Source: Bradyrhizobium sp. 199
GTDB lineage: Bacteria > Pseudomonadota > Alphaproteobacteria > Rhizobiales > Xanthobacteraceae
Direction of reading: 5' to 3'
Length of the DNA stretch: 64,000 bases
NCBI RefSeq assembly: GCF_023073355.1
Contig: NZ_JADPJI010000006.1
Location: 124,001 to 188,000, forward strand
Position 1 is the stretch's first letter; each line of letters begins with the position of its first letter. The translations under genes and the position numbers were made by a program. The notes under the pieces were generated by a model, which ran no database searches, had not been told where the DNA came from, and saw nothing but the letters and a program-made list of their open reading frames with translations. Positions 26,466 through 37,029 of the stretch are shown here, piece after piece.

Positions 26466-27263
26466 TTACCTGACCTCCACAACCCGGGCGAACACCAGCA
26501 CGTCGACCTGGGCCGCCTTGGCGCGCAGCAGGGTCCGCGCGCAGGCATCCAGCGTCGCGCCGGAGGTCAGGACGTCGTCGATCAGGACAATGCGGCGGCC
26601 CTGGACTTCAGCCTGACGGTCCGGGGATACCTGGAACGCGCCCTGCACATTGGTGGCGCGCTGGGCTCGCGACAGGCCGATCTGCTGCTCGGTGGCGCGC
26701 ACCCGGCGCAGCACCTCAGCCCTCGTCTTGACCCCGCTCTGGCGCTCGATGGTCTGCGCCAGCGCCCCGGACTGGTTGTAGCGGCGCCGCCACGCCCGCC
26801 GCCAATGTAGGGGAACAGGCACCAGCATGTCGGCACCGGCCAGCAACTCGCCGCCCGCGCGGGCCATCCAGCGGCCCATGGCGGGCGCCAGATCGGTGCG
26901 GTCCTGGTATTTCAGCGCATGCACCAGTGTGCGCGCGACGTCGTCATAGCGCACGGCGGCGCGGGCCCGCTGGTAGGCCGGCGGGCTCGCGATGGCCTCC
27001 ATCGACAGCATGTCCGGGCCGGGATCATAGACGAAGGGAATGCCGAGCCGCGGGCAGTAGGGCCGCTCGATGAACGACAGCCGCGCCCAACACGAAGCGC
27101 AAACGCCCTGGCCATCGACCGGCTCGCGGCAGGACACGCACTGCGTCGGCAGCGCAATGTCGAGCGCGAGCCGTGCCGCGCGCGACATGATGTGACCCCC
27201 GGCCGTCCACGCGGCACGGAAAGATGTGGCGATGGAACGGGTGAGGGCGGCGTCGGCTTTCAT
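26466..27263 (-). CDS. comF: ComF-family phosphoribosyltransferase
   Basis: Protein of 265 aa. A cysteine-rich zinc region ('LPTQCVSCREPVDGQGVCASCWARL', about 38-62) precedes a type I phosphoribosyltransferase domain with the PRPP loop 'RRIVLIDDVLTSGATLDACARTLL'. 'YQDRTDLAPAMGRWM', 'VPVPLHWRRAWRRRYNQS' and 'QIGLSRAQRATNVQGAF' are ComF hallmarks. In transformable species ComF helps DNA uptake; here competence is unproven. A second possible start at 27188 has a GGGGG upstream. Confidence 0.9.
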   Translation of the reverse strand: MKADAALTRSIATSFRAAWTAGGHIMSRAARLALDIALPTQCVSCREPVDGQGVCASCWARLSFIERPYCPRLGIPFVYDPGPDMLSMEAIASPPAYQRARAAVRYDDVARTLVHALKYQDRTDLAPAMGRWMARAGGELLAGADMLVPVPLHWRRAWRRRYNQSGALAQTIERQSGVKTRAEVLRRVRATEQQIGLSRAQRATNVQGAFQVSPDRQAEVQGRRIVLIDDVLTSGATLDACARTLLRAKAAQVDVLVFARVVEVR

Positions 27264-27310
27264 AGGGGAAAGCTAGCGCCCGGCTCGACGGCACTCAAGC
27301 GGCACTCACG

Positions 27311-27359
27311 TGTCCCGGACGCGCTCCAGCGCCAAGAGCGCTGCCGCGCGTCCGGGACA
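27311..27359. repeat. Intergenic palindromic repeat, family D (TGTCCCGGACGCGC)
   Basis: Perfect 14-bp arms TGTCCCGGACGCGC and GCGCGTCCGGGACA with a 21-nt middle. It lies in the 143-bp divergent region between comF and the NDUFAF5-like gene. Related copies are at 28267, 38916 and 40218. Confidence 0.75.
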
Positions 27360-27406
27360 GGAGAGGGGAGATTGCAATAACCAGCACGATCGGCGTAACC
27401 AGCGGC

Positions 27407-28255
27407 ATGGCTCAGACCCAGCAATCCCCGCCCGCATTGTTCGATCGAGCCTTGCTGCACGCACGGCAGCGCCGCGCGCGGGCACAGGGCGAGGCTACGT
27501 TTCTGCTCGATCGGGTCGCCGAGGACATGTCCGATCGGCTGGCGGCGGTGATGCGCGAGTTTCATGCGGCGGCCGATCTTTGGACGCCCGGCGAAGGTCT
27601 CGCGGTGTTGCGCAGGCGCCTGCCCGCCATCGAGCAGATCGCGCTCGATGCGACGGGTGCTGAGAAATTGCCCTTTGCGCCGGAAAGTCTCGACCTCGTC
27701 GTCTCGGCGCTGGCGTTGCAATTCGTCAACGACCTGCCGGGCGTGCTCGCGCAGGTGCGCCGCGCCTTGAGGCCCGATGGGCTGCTGCTGGCCGCGATGA
27801 TCGGCGGCGACAGCCTCACCGAGTTGCGCCAGGCCTTTGCCGCGGCAGAGGCCGAATGCGAGGGCGGGGTGTCGCCGCGGGTGGCGCCGTTTGCGGATCT
27901 GCGGGACATCGGCGCGCTGTTGCAGCGGGCCGGCTTCGCGCTGCCCGTGACCGATGTCGATCGTGTCGTGGTGCGTTACGCCAACGCGTTCGCGCTGATG
28001 CAGGATGTCCGCCGCATGGGCGCCGCCAATGTGTTGATCGAGCGGCGGCGCACGCCGTCGCGGCGCGCGACGCTGCTCCGGATGGCCGAGATCTACACCG
28101 AGCGCTTTGCCGATGCCGACGGCCGCATCCGCGCCACCTTCGACATCATCTGGCTCTCCGGCTGGGCGCCGCATGCGAGCCAGCAGCAGCCGCTGAAGCC
28201 GGGATCGGCCAAAGCGAGCCTGGCCGAGGCGGTGAAGAAGGCCGGGAAAGACTGA
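27407..28255 (+). CDS. NDUFAF5-like methyltransferase-fold protein
   Basis: Protein of 282 aa related to the mitochondrial complex I assembly factor NDUFAF5. 'LFDRALLHARQRRARAQGEATFLLDRVAEDMSDRL' opens the protein. The downstream methyltransferase motifs are intact ('LPFAPESLDLVVSALALQFVNDLPGVLAQVRRALRPDGLLLAAMIGG'), and the C terminus 'FDIIWLSGWAPHASQQQPLKPGSAKASL' is family-specific. The glycine-rich SAM-binding motif I is not recognisable between residues 55 and 85, so it may not methylate. It is divergent from comF. Confidence 0.82.
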   Translation: MAQTQQSPPALFDRALLHARQRRARAQGEATFLLDRVAEDMSDRLAAVMREFHAAADLWTPGEGLAVLRRRLPAIEQIALDATGAEKLPFAPESLDLVVSALALQFVNDLPGVLAQVRRALRPDGLLLAAMIGGDSLTELRQAFAAAEAECEGGVSPRVAPFADLRDIGALLQRAGFALPVTDVDRVVVRYANAFALMQDVRRMGAANVLIERRRTPSRRATLLRMAEIYTERFADADGRIRATFDIIWLSGWAPHASQQQPLKPGSAKASLAEAVKKAGKD

Positions 28256-28266
28256 AGACTGATGGG

Positions 28267-28317
28267 TGTCCCGGACGCGCTGCAGCGCTCTTGCGCTGCT
28301 GCGCAGAGCCGGGACCC
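28267..28317. repeat. Intergenic repeat, family D
   Basis: TGTCCCGGACGCGCTGCAGCG through GCAGAGCCGGGACCC, between the NDUFAF5-like gene and convergent mutT. It is nearly identical to the copy at 40218-40271. Confidence 0.65.
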
Positions 28318-28343
28318 AGCCTTGCTGCTACATGGGCACGGCC

Positions 28344-28754
28344 TCACATCAACAAATCGATCAAATGCGGGATCAGCGGAATGTCCGCGGGCGGCATCGG
28401 ATAATCGCGCAGTCTGTTGGCGCGGACCCAGGCTAGAGCCTGGCCTTCACGCGGCGCCACCTGTCCTTCCCAGCGCCGGCAGATATAGAGCGGCATCAGC
28501 AGGTGGAAGCTCTCATAGCCGTGGCTGGCGAAGGTCAGCGGCGCGAGGCACGGCTCGGCGACGGTGATGCCGAGCTCCTCGTGGAGCTCGCGGATCAGGC
28601 TCTGTTCAGGCCGCTCGCCAGGTTCACACTTGCCGCCGGGAAATTCCCAGAGGCCGGCGAGCGTCTTGCCCTCGGGGCGCTGCGCGATCAGGACGCGCTT
28701 GTCGGCATCGACCAGCGCGCAGGCCACCACCAGTGTTAGCTTGAGATCGGCCAT
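28344..28754 (-). CDS. mutT: 8-oxo-dGTP diphosphatase, Nudix family
   Basis: Sanitises the nucleotide pool by hydrolysing 8-oxo-dGTP. The 136-aa protein has a complete Nudix box 'GGKCEPGERPEQSLIRELHEELGI' (about 40-63), preceded by 'KRVLIAQRPEGKTLAGLWEFPGG', which is typical of MutT rather than other Nudix enzymes. The C-terminal half is also MutT-like. Substrate assignment rests on family resemblance. Confidence 0.9.
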   Translation of the reverse strand: MADLKLTLVVACALVDADKRVLIAQRPEGKTLAGLWEFPGGKCEPGERPEQSLIRELHEELGITVAEPCLAPLTFASHGYESFHLLMPLYICRRWEGQVAPREGQALAWVRANRLRDYPMPPADIPLIPHLIDLLM

Positions 28755-28897
28755 GCGTGAAAGTTTCGCTCGCTGTAGATCATCGGTAACTGTTCGTTAA
28801 CCTGTGACGGCTCGGATTCTTACCGGCTCCCCATAAGTCATATTTAATCAACGGTTCCTAGAGTGGGAACATATTTAAACCATTCCGGGCTCGATCC

Positions 28898-30250
28898 ATG
28901 CGCGCTGTGCTTCGCACCACCATCCGCCGGTTCGTTCGCGATCGGCGCGGCAATATCGCGGTGATTTTCGCACTCGCCTGCGTCCCCCTGATCACGGTGG
29001 TCGGCTGCGCGGTCGATTATTCCCGCGCGACGCAGATGCGGTCCAAGCTTCAGGCTGCGGCCGACGCCGCCAGTGTCGGTGCGATCGCCAAGGCTTCGCC
29101 GGCCTTTGCGGCTGCGGGCGCGATGACGTCGGACGGTGCAATCCCGGCCGGTGTCACCGACGCAAGTAACATCTTCAATGCCAACGTCGCCAACCTGAGC
29201 GGCTATACGCTCGACAGCCTCACGCCGACCGTGGTCAAGAAGGGTTCGACAATCATCTCGGCCGTTTCGTTCAGCGGCAGCATCAAGACCATGTTCCTCG
29301 GCGTGATCGGCAAGACCGCCCTGACGGCGAGCGGCACGTCGATGGCGACGGCCACCATGCCGCTCTATGTCGACTTCTACCTGCTGCTGGACAATTCGCC
29401 GTCGATGGGCGTGGCGGCGACGCCGGCCGACGTCACCAAGCTGGTCAATGCGACCACCGGCAGCAGCTTCAAACCCAACGACCAGTGCGCCTTCGCCTGT
29501 CACGACTACAACGACCCCGACAACTACTACAATCTGGCCAAGAGCATTGGCGTGACCACGCGGATCGATGTGCTGCGTAGCGCGACGCAATCGCTGATGG
29601 ACACTGCTGCCGCGAGCCAGACCTATTCGAACCAGTTCCGCATGGCGATCTACGATTTCGGCGCGGCGTCGAAGACAATCGGCTTGCGTGCGCTGTTCCC
29701 GTTGTCCTCGAATTTGTCGAGCGCGAAGACGGCGGCTGGCAACATCGACCTGATGGGCGTCTACGGCAACAACGACAGCTATACCAAGGATCAGGACACG
29801 CAGTTCACTGACATCTTTCCGGCCATCAACAACGAGATACCCAATCCCGGAAGCGGTCAATCCAACGCTCCCCTGAAGTATCTCTTCTTCGTTTCCGACG
29901 GTGTCGCCGACGAAAGCAATAAGGGCTGTTTGAAGCCGCTTTCTGGCTCCTCGCGGTGCCAATCCCCGCTCAACCCTGTGCTCTGCAAGACAATGAAGGA
30001 CCGCGGCGTCAAGGTCGCCGTGCTGTACACGACCTATCTCGCGCTGCCCACCAACGGCTGGTACAAGAAATGGATCGATCCGTTCAATGCCGGCCCCTAT
30101 GGCCCGTCGCCGAATAGCGAGATCGCACAGAACATGCAGAGCTGCGCTTCGCCGGGCCTGTATTTCGAGGTGAGCCCGACCGACGGCATCTCGGACGCGA
30201 TGAATGCGCTGTTCAAGAAAGCGGTCGCGGACGCGCGGATCTCGGGGTAG
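28898..30250 (+). CDS. TadG-like pilus-assembly protein with von Willebrand A domain
   Basis: Protein of 450 aa. The N terminus 'FVRDRRGNIAVIFALACVPLITVVGCAVDYSRA' is the TadE/TadG prepilin-like start and membrane helix, followed by 'QMRSKLQAAADAASVGAI'. A vWA domain begins with the MIDAS-like 'FYLLLDNSPSMGVA' (about 158-171) and continues with 'FFVSDGVADE'. The protein is anchored by one helix with the bulk in the periplasm. No other tad genes are nearby, so it is a stand-alone copy. Convergent argJ follows. Confidence 0.85.
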   Translation: MRAVLRTTIRRFVRDRRGNIAVIFALACVPLITVVGCAVDYSRATQMRSKLQAAADAASVGAIAKASPAFAAAGAMTSDGAIPAGVTDASNIFNANVANLSGYTLDSLTPTVVKKGSTIISAVSFSGSIKTMFLGVIGKTALTASGTSMATATMPLYVDFYLLLDNSPSMGVAATPADVTKLVNATTGSSFKPNDQCAFACHDYNDPDNYYNLAKSIGVTTRIDVLRSATQSLMDTAAASQTYSNQFRMAIYDFGAASKTIGLRALFPLSSNLSSAKTAAGNIDLMGVYGNNDSYTKDQDTQFTDIFPAINNEIPNPGSGQSNAPLKYLFFVSDGVADESNKGCLKPLSGSSRCQSPLNPVLCKTMKDRGVKVAVLYTTYLALPTNGWYKKWIDPFNAGPYGPSPNSEIAQNMQSCASPGLYFEVSPTDGISDAMNALFKKAVADARISG

Positions 30251-30261
30251 GCCAGAGGCAT

Positions 30262-30374
30262 TATTCCGGGGCGATGCGCTTGCATCGAACCATGCTGCGC
30301 GGTCGCGCACCAGGGAATCTCAAGCGGCATAACTTCCGGATTCCGGGCCCTCGCTTCGCGAGCCCCGGAATGAC
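30262..30374. repeat. Intergenic palindromic repeat, family B (ATTCCGGGGCGATGCG)
   Basis: Starts ATTCCGGGGCGATGCGCTTG and ends AGCCCCGGAATGACAG, with an internal palindromic core. It lies between convergent tadG-like and argJ genes. A more compact copy occurs at 47125-47205. Confidence 0.7.
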
Positions 30375-30385
30375 AGCCGTGGAGA

Positions 30386-31627
30386 TTACGACCTGTAGTC
30401 CCCGTTGATCGCGACATATTCCTTGGTGAGGTCGCAGGTCATGACGCGGTCGCGGCCCTTGCCGAGGCCGAGCGAGACCTTGATCGCGATCTCCGGCGCC
30501 TTCATCGCTTCCGACACCTGAGCCTCGTCATAGTCGGGATCGCGCGCGCCGCTCCTGGCGACGCGGATGCCGTTGAAGGAGATCGAGAGCTTGTCGCGGT
30601 CGGCCGGCTCGCCGGCCTTGCCGACTGCCATCACCACGCGGCCCCAATTGGCGTCCTCGCCGGCGATCGCGGTCTTGACCAGCGGCGAGTTCGCGATCGA
30701 CATCGCGATCTTGCGTGCCGAGGCCTTGGTCTTGGCGCCCTCGACCGTGATCTCGACCAGCTTGCGCGCGCCCTCGCCGTCGCGCGCCACCTGCTCGGCG
30801 AGGTTGGCGAGCACCTGGTTGAACGCCCTGACGAAGGCCTTCAGGCGCGGATCGCTCGCGCGGCTGATCTTGGGTGCCCCTTGCTCGGCGGCAGCGCCGG
30901 TGGCGAAGGCCAGCAATGTGTCCGAAGTCGAGGTGTCGCCATCGATCGTCACGGCGTTGAAGGTGTCCTCGACGCCGGCCTTGAGCAGCGCCTGCAGTGC
31001 GGCGGGCGCAATCGGCGCGTCCGTGAAGATGAAGGACAGCATCGTCGCCATGTCGGGGGCGATCATGCCGGCGCCCTTGGCCATGCCGTTGATGGTGACC
31101 TTGGCCTTGCCGAGCTTGACGGTCGCAGTCGCAACCTTCGGGAACGTGTCGGTGGTCATGATCGCCTTGGCCGCGGCGAGATAGTCGCCGGGTTCGGCAG
31201 CTTCAGCCAGCCGGCCCAGTACGCCGTCGAACTTGGTCGCGTCCAGCGGCTCGCCGATCACACCGGTCGAGGCCAGGAAGATCTCGCCCTCGCTGCATCC
31301 GACGGCCTTGGCCGCGATCTTGGCGGTCAGCGCGCTGGAGGCGCGGCCGGTCTTGCCGGTGAAGGCATTGGCGTTGCCGGAATTGACGACGAGGGCGCGT
31401 GCCTTGCCGCCCTTCAGCTTGGCGCGGCACCATTCCACGGGGGCGGAGGGGCACTTCGATTTGGTGAAGACGCCGGCGACCGCGGTGCCCTTGTCCATCA
31501 CGGCGAGCAGGACGTCGGTGCGGTTCTTGTAGCGGATGCCGGCCTCGGCCGTCGCAAGACGGACGCCCGCGATCACGGGCATGTCGGGAACGTTCTTCGG
31601 GGCGAGCGGAGAGACGGAGGAGGACAT
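30386..31627 (-). CDS. argJ: Bifunctional glutamate N-acetyltransferase / amino-acid acetyltransferase
   Basis: Catalyses the first and fifth steps of the cyclic arginine pathway. The 413-aa precursor is self-cleaved at A-T in 'PDMATMLSFIF' with nucleophile T195. 'KGAGMIAP' precedes it, and 'DGDTSTSDTLLAFATG', 'GEDANWGRVVMAVGKAG' and the C-terminal 'ATAWGCDLT'-like 'VMTCDLTKEYVAINGDYRS' are ArgJ hallmarks. The next gene upstream on the same strand is the parvulin isomerase, 119 bp away. Confidence 0.96.
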   Translation of the reverse strand: MSSSVSPLAPKNVPDMPVIAGVRLATAEAGIRYKNRTDVLLAVMDKGTAVAGVFTKSKCPSAPVEWCRAKLKGGKARALVVNSGNANAFTGKTGRASSALTAKIAAKAVGCSEGEIFLASTGVIGEPLDATKFDGVLGRLAEAAEPGDYLAAAKAIMTTDTFPKVATATVKLGKAKVTINGMAKGAGMIAPDMATMLSFIFTDAPIAPAALQALLKAGVEDTFNAVTIDGDTSTSDTLLAFATGAAAEQGAPKISRASDPRLKAFVRAFNQVLANLAEQVARDGEGARKLVEITVEGAKTKASARKIAMSIANSPLVKTAIAGEDANWGRVVMAVGKAGEPADRDKLSISFNGIRVARSGARDPDYDEAQVSEAMKAPEIAIKVSLGLGKGRDRVMTCDLTKEYVAINGDYRS

Positions 31628-31659
31628 CGCGGGAGCCTTGGTGGGGTCTGGATATGCAG

Positions 31660-31683
31660 ATGCCCGGCACGGGGGCCGGGCAT
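31660..31683. repeat. Family F core palindrome between argJ and the isomerase gene
   Basis: ATGCCCGGC (31660-31668) and GCCGGGCAT (31675-31683) form a 9-bp perfect stem with a 6-nt G-rich loop. Same core as after phaB and at 24673. Confidence 0.6.
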
Positions 31684-31746
31684 CACGATAGGTTAGATAC
31701 TCTTGGCGTCAGCGAAGTGACAGCGAATTCTTGCTTCTTCGTGGTC

Positions 31747-32673
31747 TTACTTCTTGGCAGGCGGAGCCATCTTGCTGTCGGACGGCTTGGCTGCGTCGGC
31801 CGGCTTCGCATCCTTCGACGCGTCCGCCGCCGGCTGGTCCAGCCGCTCGACCTTGGCCTCCGCGCGCAGCTTGGCCACATACTCGGCCTGCGCCTTGCGG
31901 GTGACGTAGCTCTCGATCTGGGTCTTGACCTGCTCGAAGTCCGGCGCCTTGCGGCTGCGCTTTTCCTCAACCTTGATGATGTGCCAGCCGAATTGCGACT
32001 TCACGGGGTCCGAGATCTTGCCGGGCTCCAGCGCGAAGGCGACGGTCGAGAATTCCGGCACCATCTGCTCCTTGGTGAAGAAGCCGAGGTCGCCGCCGTC
32101 GGCCGAGCCCGGATCCTTGGACTTCTTCTTGGCCAGCTCGGCGAAATCGGCGCCCTTGTCGAGCTCGGCCTTCACCGCCTTGGCCTCGTCCTCGGTCTCG
32201 ACCAGGATGTGGCGGGCGTGCACCTCCTGCTCGCCGGTGATCTGCTTTGAGGCCTCCTCATAGACCTTCTTCATGGCGTCGGGGGTGGTGGCCGCCTTGC
32301 CCTCGCCCGCGAGCAGGCTGTCCATCAGAAGCCGGTTGCGGGCGAACGCCAGGCGCTTCTTGAACTCCTCGTTGTCGGCGACCTTCTTGTCCTCGGCAGC
32401 CTTGCTGACGATTTTCATGTCGATCAGGAACGACAGGACGTTCTCGTCCTTGGTCGCCGGATCCATCTGGGCGAGGCTCGCCCCGAGTTCCTCCTCGGCC
32501 ATGGCGACGTCACTCTTCTTGATTTCCGCGCCATTGACCTTCGCCAGCACCGGATCGTCGGCGGCCCGGAGCGGGCCCGCGAACGCCAGGGACAGCGCCA
32601 GAGCGAGGCTGCCAGCCAGGGCGGACGCACGGCGAAAACGCTGGCCGGTGGTTACCGGGAACGAGGTGGTCAT
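31747..32673 (-). CDS. Periplasmic PpiC-type (parvulin) peptidyl-prolyl isomerase
   Basis: Secreted folding catalyst of 308 aa. A signal peptide (about 1-37, LAGSLALALSLAFAGPLRA) is followed by a SurA-N-like helical region and a single parvulin domain (about 145-240) with 'HARHILVETEDEA', 'AKKKSKDPGSADGGDLGFFTKEQMVPEF' and 'VKSQFGWHIIKVEEKR'. The C-terminal tail is Ala/Lys/Pro-rich and probably disordered. It is divergent from secA, which fits a role with exported proteins. Confidence 0.93.
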   Translation of the reverse strand: MTTSFPVTTGQRFRRASALAGSLALALSLAFAGPLRAADDPVLAKVNGAEIKKSDVAMAEEELGASLAQMDPATKDENVLSFLIDMKIVSKAAEDKKVADNEEFKKRLAFARNRLLMDSLLAGEGKAATTPDAMKKVYEEASKQITGEQEVHARHILVETEDEAKAVKAELDKGADFAELAKKKSKDPGSADGGDLGFFTKEQMVPEFSTVAFALEPGKISDPVKSQFGWHIIKVEEKRSRKAPDFEQVKTQIESYVTRKAQAEYVAKLRAEAKVERLDQPAADASKDAKPADAAKPSDSKMAPPAKK

Positions 32674-32794
32674 GGAAAATCCTTATGTTGAAGCAGGGGG
32701 CTGCTCGAGCGGGGCGGACACTCGCCCAATTCAGGGGGCCTTGGCAACGCGAAAAGTCTGTCAAAATGATGAATTAGCCGCGATGCGCCCGCCG

Positions 32795-32823
32795 TTGACA
32801 AGGCCCTGACCGGGCCATATCTC
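32795..32823 (+). promoter_or_regulatory. Candidate sigma-70 promoter upstream of secA
   Basis: TTGACA at 32795-32800 is followed after 17 bp by TATCTC at 32818-32823. It is the best -35/-10 pair in the 353-bp divergent region between the isomerase gene and secA and would give a leader of about 195 nt. Prediction by eye only. Confidence 0.4.
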
Positions 32824-33026
32824 TGCCCGGTCGCGACCATGGCGATGGCGTTTATTTTGCTGCGTTTTTGGCCGTTGAACCCAGACTTGCCCAATTCCCA
32901 CCCATATGGCGGATGACCCCCGCAGTCCGGGCTCTGACGCCGCGAGGCGTCACGGTGAGTTGATGGGCAGGCGGGTGACAACTTCTTAGGCCCAACGCGG
33001 TTGAATCGCGAACACAGGAACTAGGC

Positions 33027-35867
<2,841 letters not shown>

Positions 35868-36147
35868 TCGATGATCTCAATACCTGGCGAACTCGCGGTG
35901 CCGTATCGGCCTGCGCGTTCGCGAGGGGTTGAAATGCGTCCGATCCATGTGGTGCCTGCTGATCTTCAGGTGCATCCCGAATGGTAGACGCACGCCATTG
36001 AGGATGGCTGCCTCACCCGTTCATCAGCCCCGTGAGAAGCCTGCTCCGGCTGCGCAGCTGCAGCCCGGAAAGCCGATGGTCAAAGCGCGGCATCGCGTCT
36101 CGGAGAACGCCTGCGGGTAGATCATTCAAACTTTTGCTACTGCTCAT
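35868..36147. other. secA downstream region without a supported gene
   Basis: About 280 bp with only short frames. A 63-codon plus-strand frame (35929-36120) and an antisense frame have no family resemblance. The segment reads like decayed coding sequence, but I cannot name a parent. Confidence 0.3.
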
Positions 36148-36163
36148 TGTGATCTGGATCACC
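36148..36163. promoter_or_regulatory. CRP/FNR-like box TGTGA-N6-TCACC
   Basis: TGTGAtctggaTCACC matches the CRP-family consensus at nine of ten half-site positions and also contains the inner palindrome GATCtgGATC. It lies about 64 bp upstream of the small secreted protein gene at 36227, a position suited to activation. Which CRP/FNR-family protein would bind is unknown. Confidence 0.4.
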
Positions 36164-36226
36164 TCTACTGAGATCAATCCATGTTTTGATTGAATCGCAC
36201 GGGGGCCGAAAATTGGGAGCCAGACA

Positions 36227-36631
36227 ATGTCCAGACGCGCGCTGCCAACCACCTTTTGTGTTCTTGCCCTGAGTTTCTACGCTTGCGGTCCTGCCCCTGC
36301 GAGCCAAGTGGGCGGATGGTGGGGCGGAACATGGTCGTGCAACATAGACGGCCGGCCGGCCCGAATGAAATGGGCCGCCGTTGATGACAGTCAGACAAGC
36401 TGCGACGGCGACACTTGCACCACCAGTTCGGGAGCACGCTGGGCAGGCAGCTTCTCGGACAATGGCTCGCGATGGGTGAAGTTGACCGATCCGCGCAGCG
36501 GAGCGCAGGGCGGCGTCTACTTCAACCATGCCGACGGCAATAAATGGTATTTGGCCAAACCGGTCAGCAACAAGGCCGCGGGCTGGACGACATGGAACGG
36601 CCAACGCTATCGCCTCTCGTGCTGGCGATGA
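36227..36631 (+). CDS. Small secreted Trp/Gly-rich protein, possibly DUF6006 family
   Basis: Exported protein of 134 aa. A signal peptide (about 1-26, TTFCVLALSFYACGPAPAS) precedes a mature domain with 'GGWWGGTWSCNIDGRPARMKW', 'SCDGDTCTTSSGARWAGSFSDNG' and 'GGVYFNHADGNKWYLAKPVSNKAAGWTTWNGQRYRLSCW'. Four mature cysteines could form two disulfides. The text resembles proteins I recall as DUF6006, but this is from memory. A GGGAG lies upstream of the ATG. Confidence 0.65.
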   Translation: MSRRALPTTFCVLALSFYACGPAPASQVGGWWGGTWSCNIDGRPARMKWAAVDDSQTSCDGDTCTTSSGARWAGSFSDNGSRWVKLTDPRSGAQGGVYFNHADGNKWYLAKPVSNKAAGWTTWNGQRYRLSCWR

Positions 36632-36669
36632 TGCAATCATGCGGCGCCTGCTCATTGTCCGCCCGGACT

Positions 36670-36999
36670 CGAGGGAAGGCGCAGCAGAAGGTCGAGGCGC
36701 GCCAATCAAAGTCCAATGCAAGAAAAACCCTGAACACGATCGGCCAGCCGCAAGTCGCGCAACTGTACGGGCACATACAAGATAACGAGAACGGTCTCTT
36801 TAGTAACCCTGGGGAGCTATTCAGCCCCGGCTCTTGAGTTGCAGCGCGCCAACCAAAATATTCGGCTCATGTCCGGGGACGAGTTGATCAAGCTGATCTT
36901 CGATCATTACGAAGAGTTTGAGCCAAGGTATAGAATGCTGTTGCCGCTGAAGCGAACGTATGTGGTGGCAACGGACGATGATGGACTAAGCGAATAGCG
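36670..36999 (+). pseudogene. Decayed Mrr-type restriction endonuclease (C-terminal part)
   Basis: Three consecutive pieces in three frames join into one Mrr catalytic-domain-like sequence. Frame 1 (about 36670-36738) gives RGAPIKVQCKKNPEH; frame 2 (about 36734-36802) gives TIGQPQVAQLYGHIQDNENG; frame 3 (about 36797-36999) gives SLVTLGSYSAPALELQRANQ, then MSGDELIKLIFDHYEEFEPR, and ends at the TAG at 36997. The QCKK part fits the QxK strand of the nuclease fold, and 'LVTLGSYSAPALE' the following conserved strand. The N-terminal part is missing and at least two frameshifts are needed, so the gene is dead. Confidence 0.6.
36675..36702 (+). repeat. 28-bp exact copy of a secA segment
   Basis: The 28 bases starting gaaggcgcagcagaaggt are identical to secA positions 35027-35054, in the same orientation and 1.65 kb downstream. 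Identity stops sharply at both ends. It lies within the Mrr-like remnant. Confidence 0.7.
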
Positions 37000-37029
37000 T
37001 ACGGGCAATCGGCTTGGCTAACGCCGCGT

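Noticed and set aside
28898..30250. TadG-like protein as part of a tight-adherence pilus island
   Set aside because: No cpaA-F, tadB/C or flp genes are adjacent; only a stand-alone TadG-like gene is present.
36544..36837. 97-codon intact frame as a real small gene
   Set aside because: Only its C-terminal third resembles a protein family (Mrr), and the homology continues in another frame; the rest is read-through from the upstream gene.
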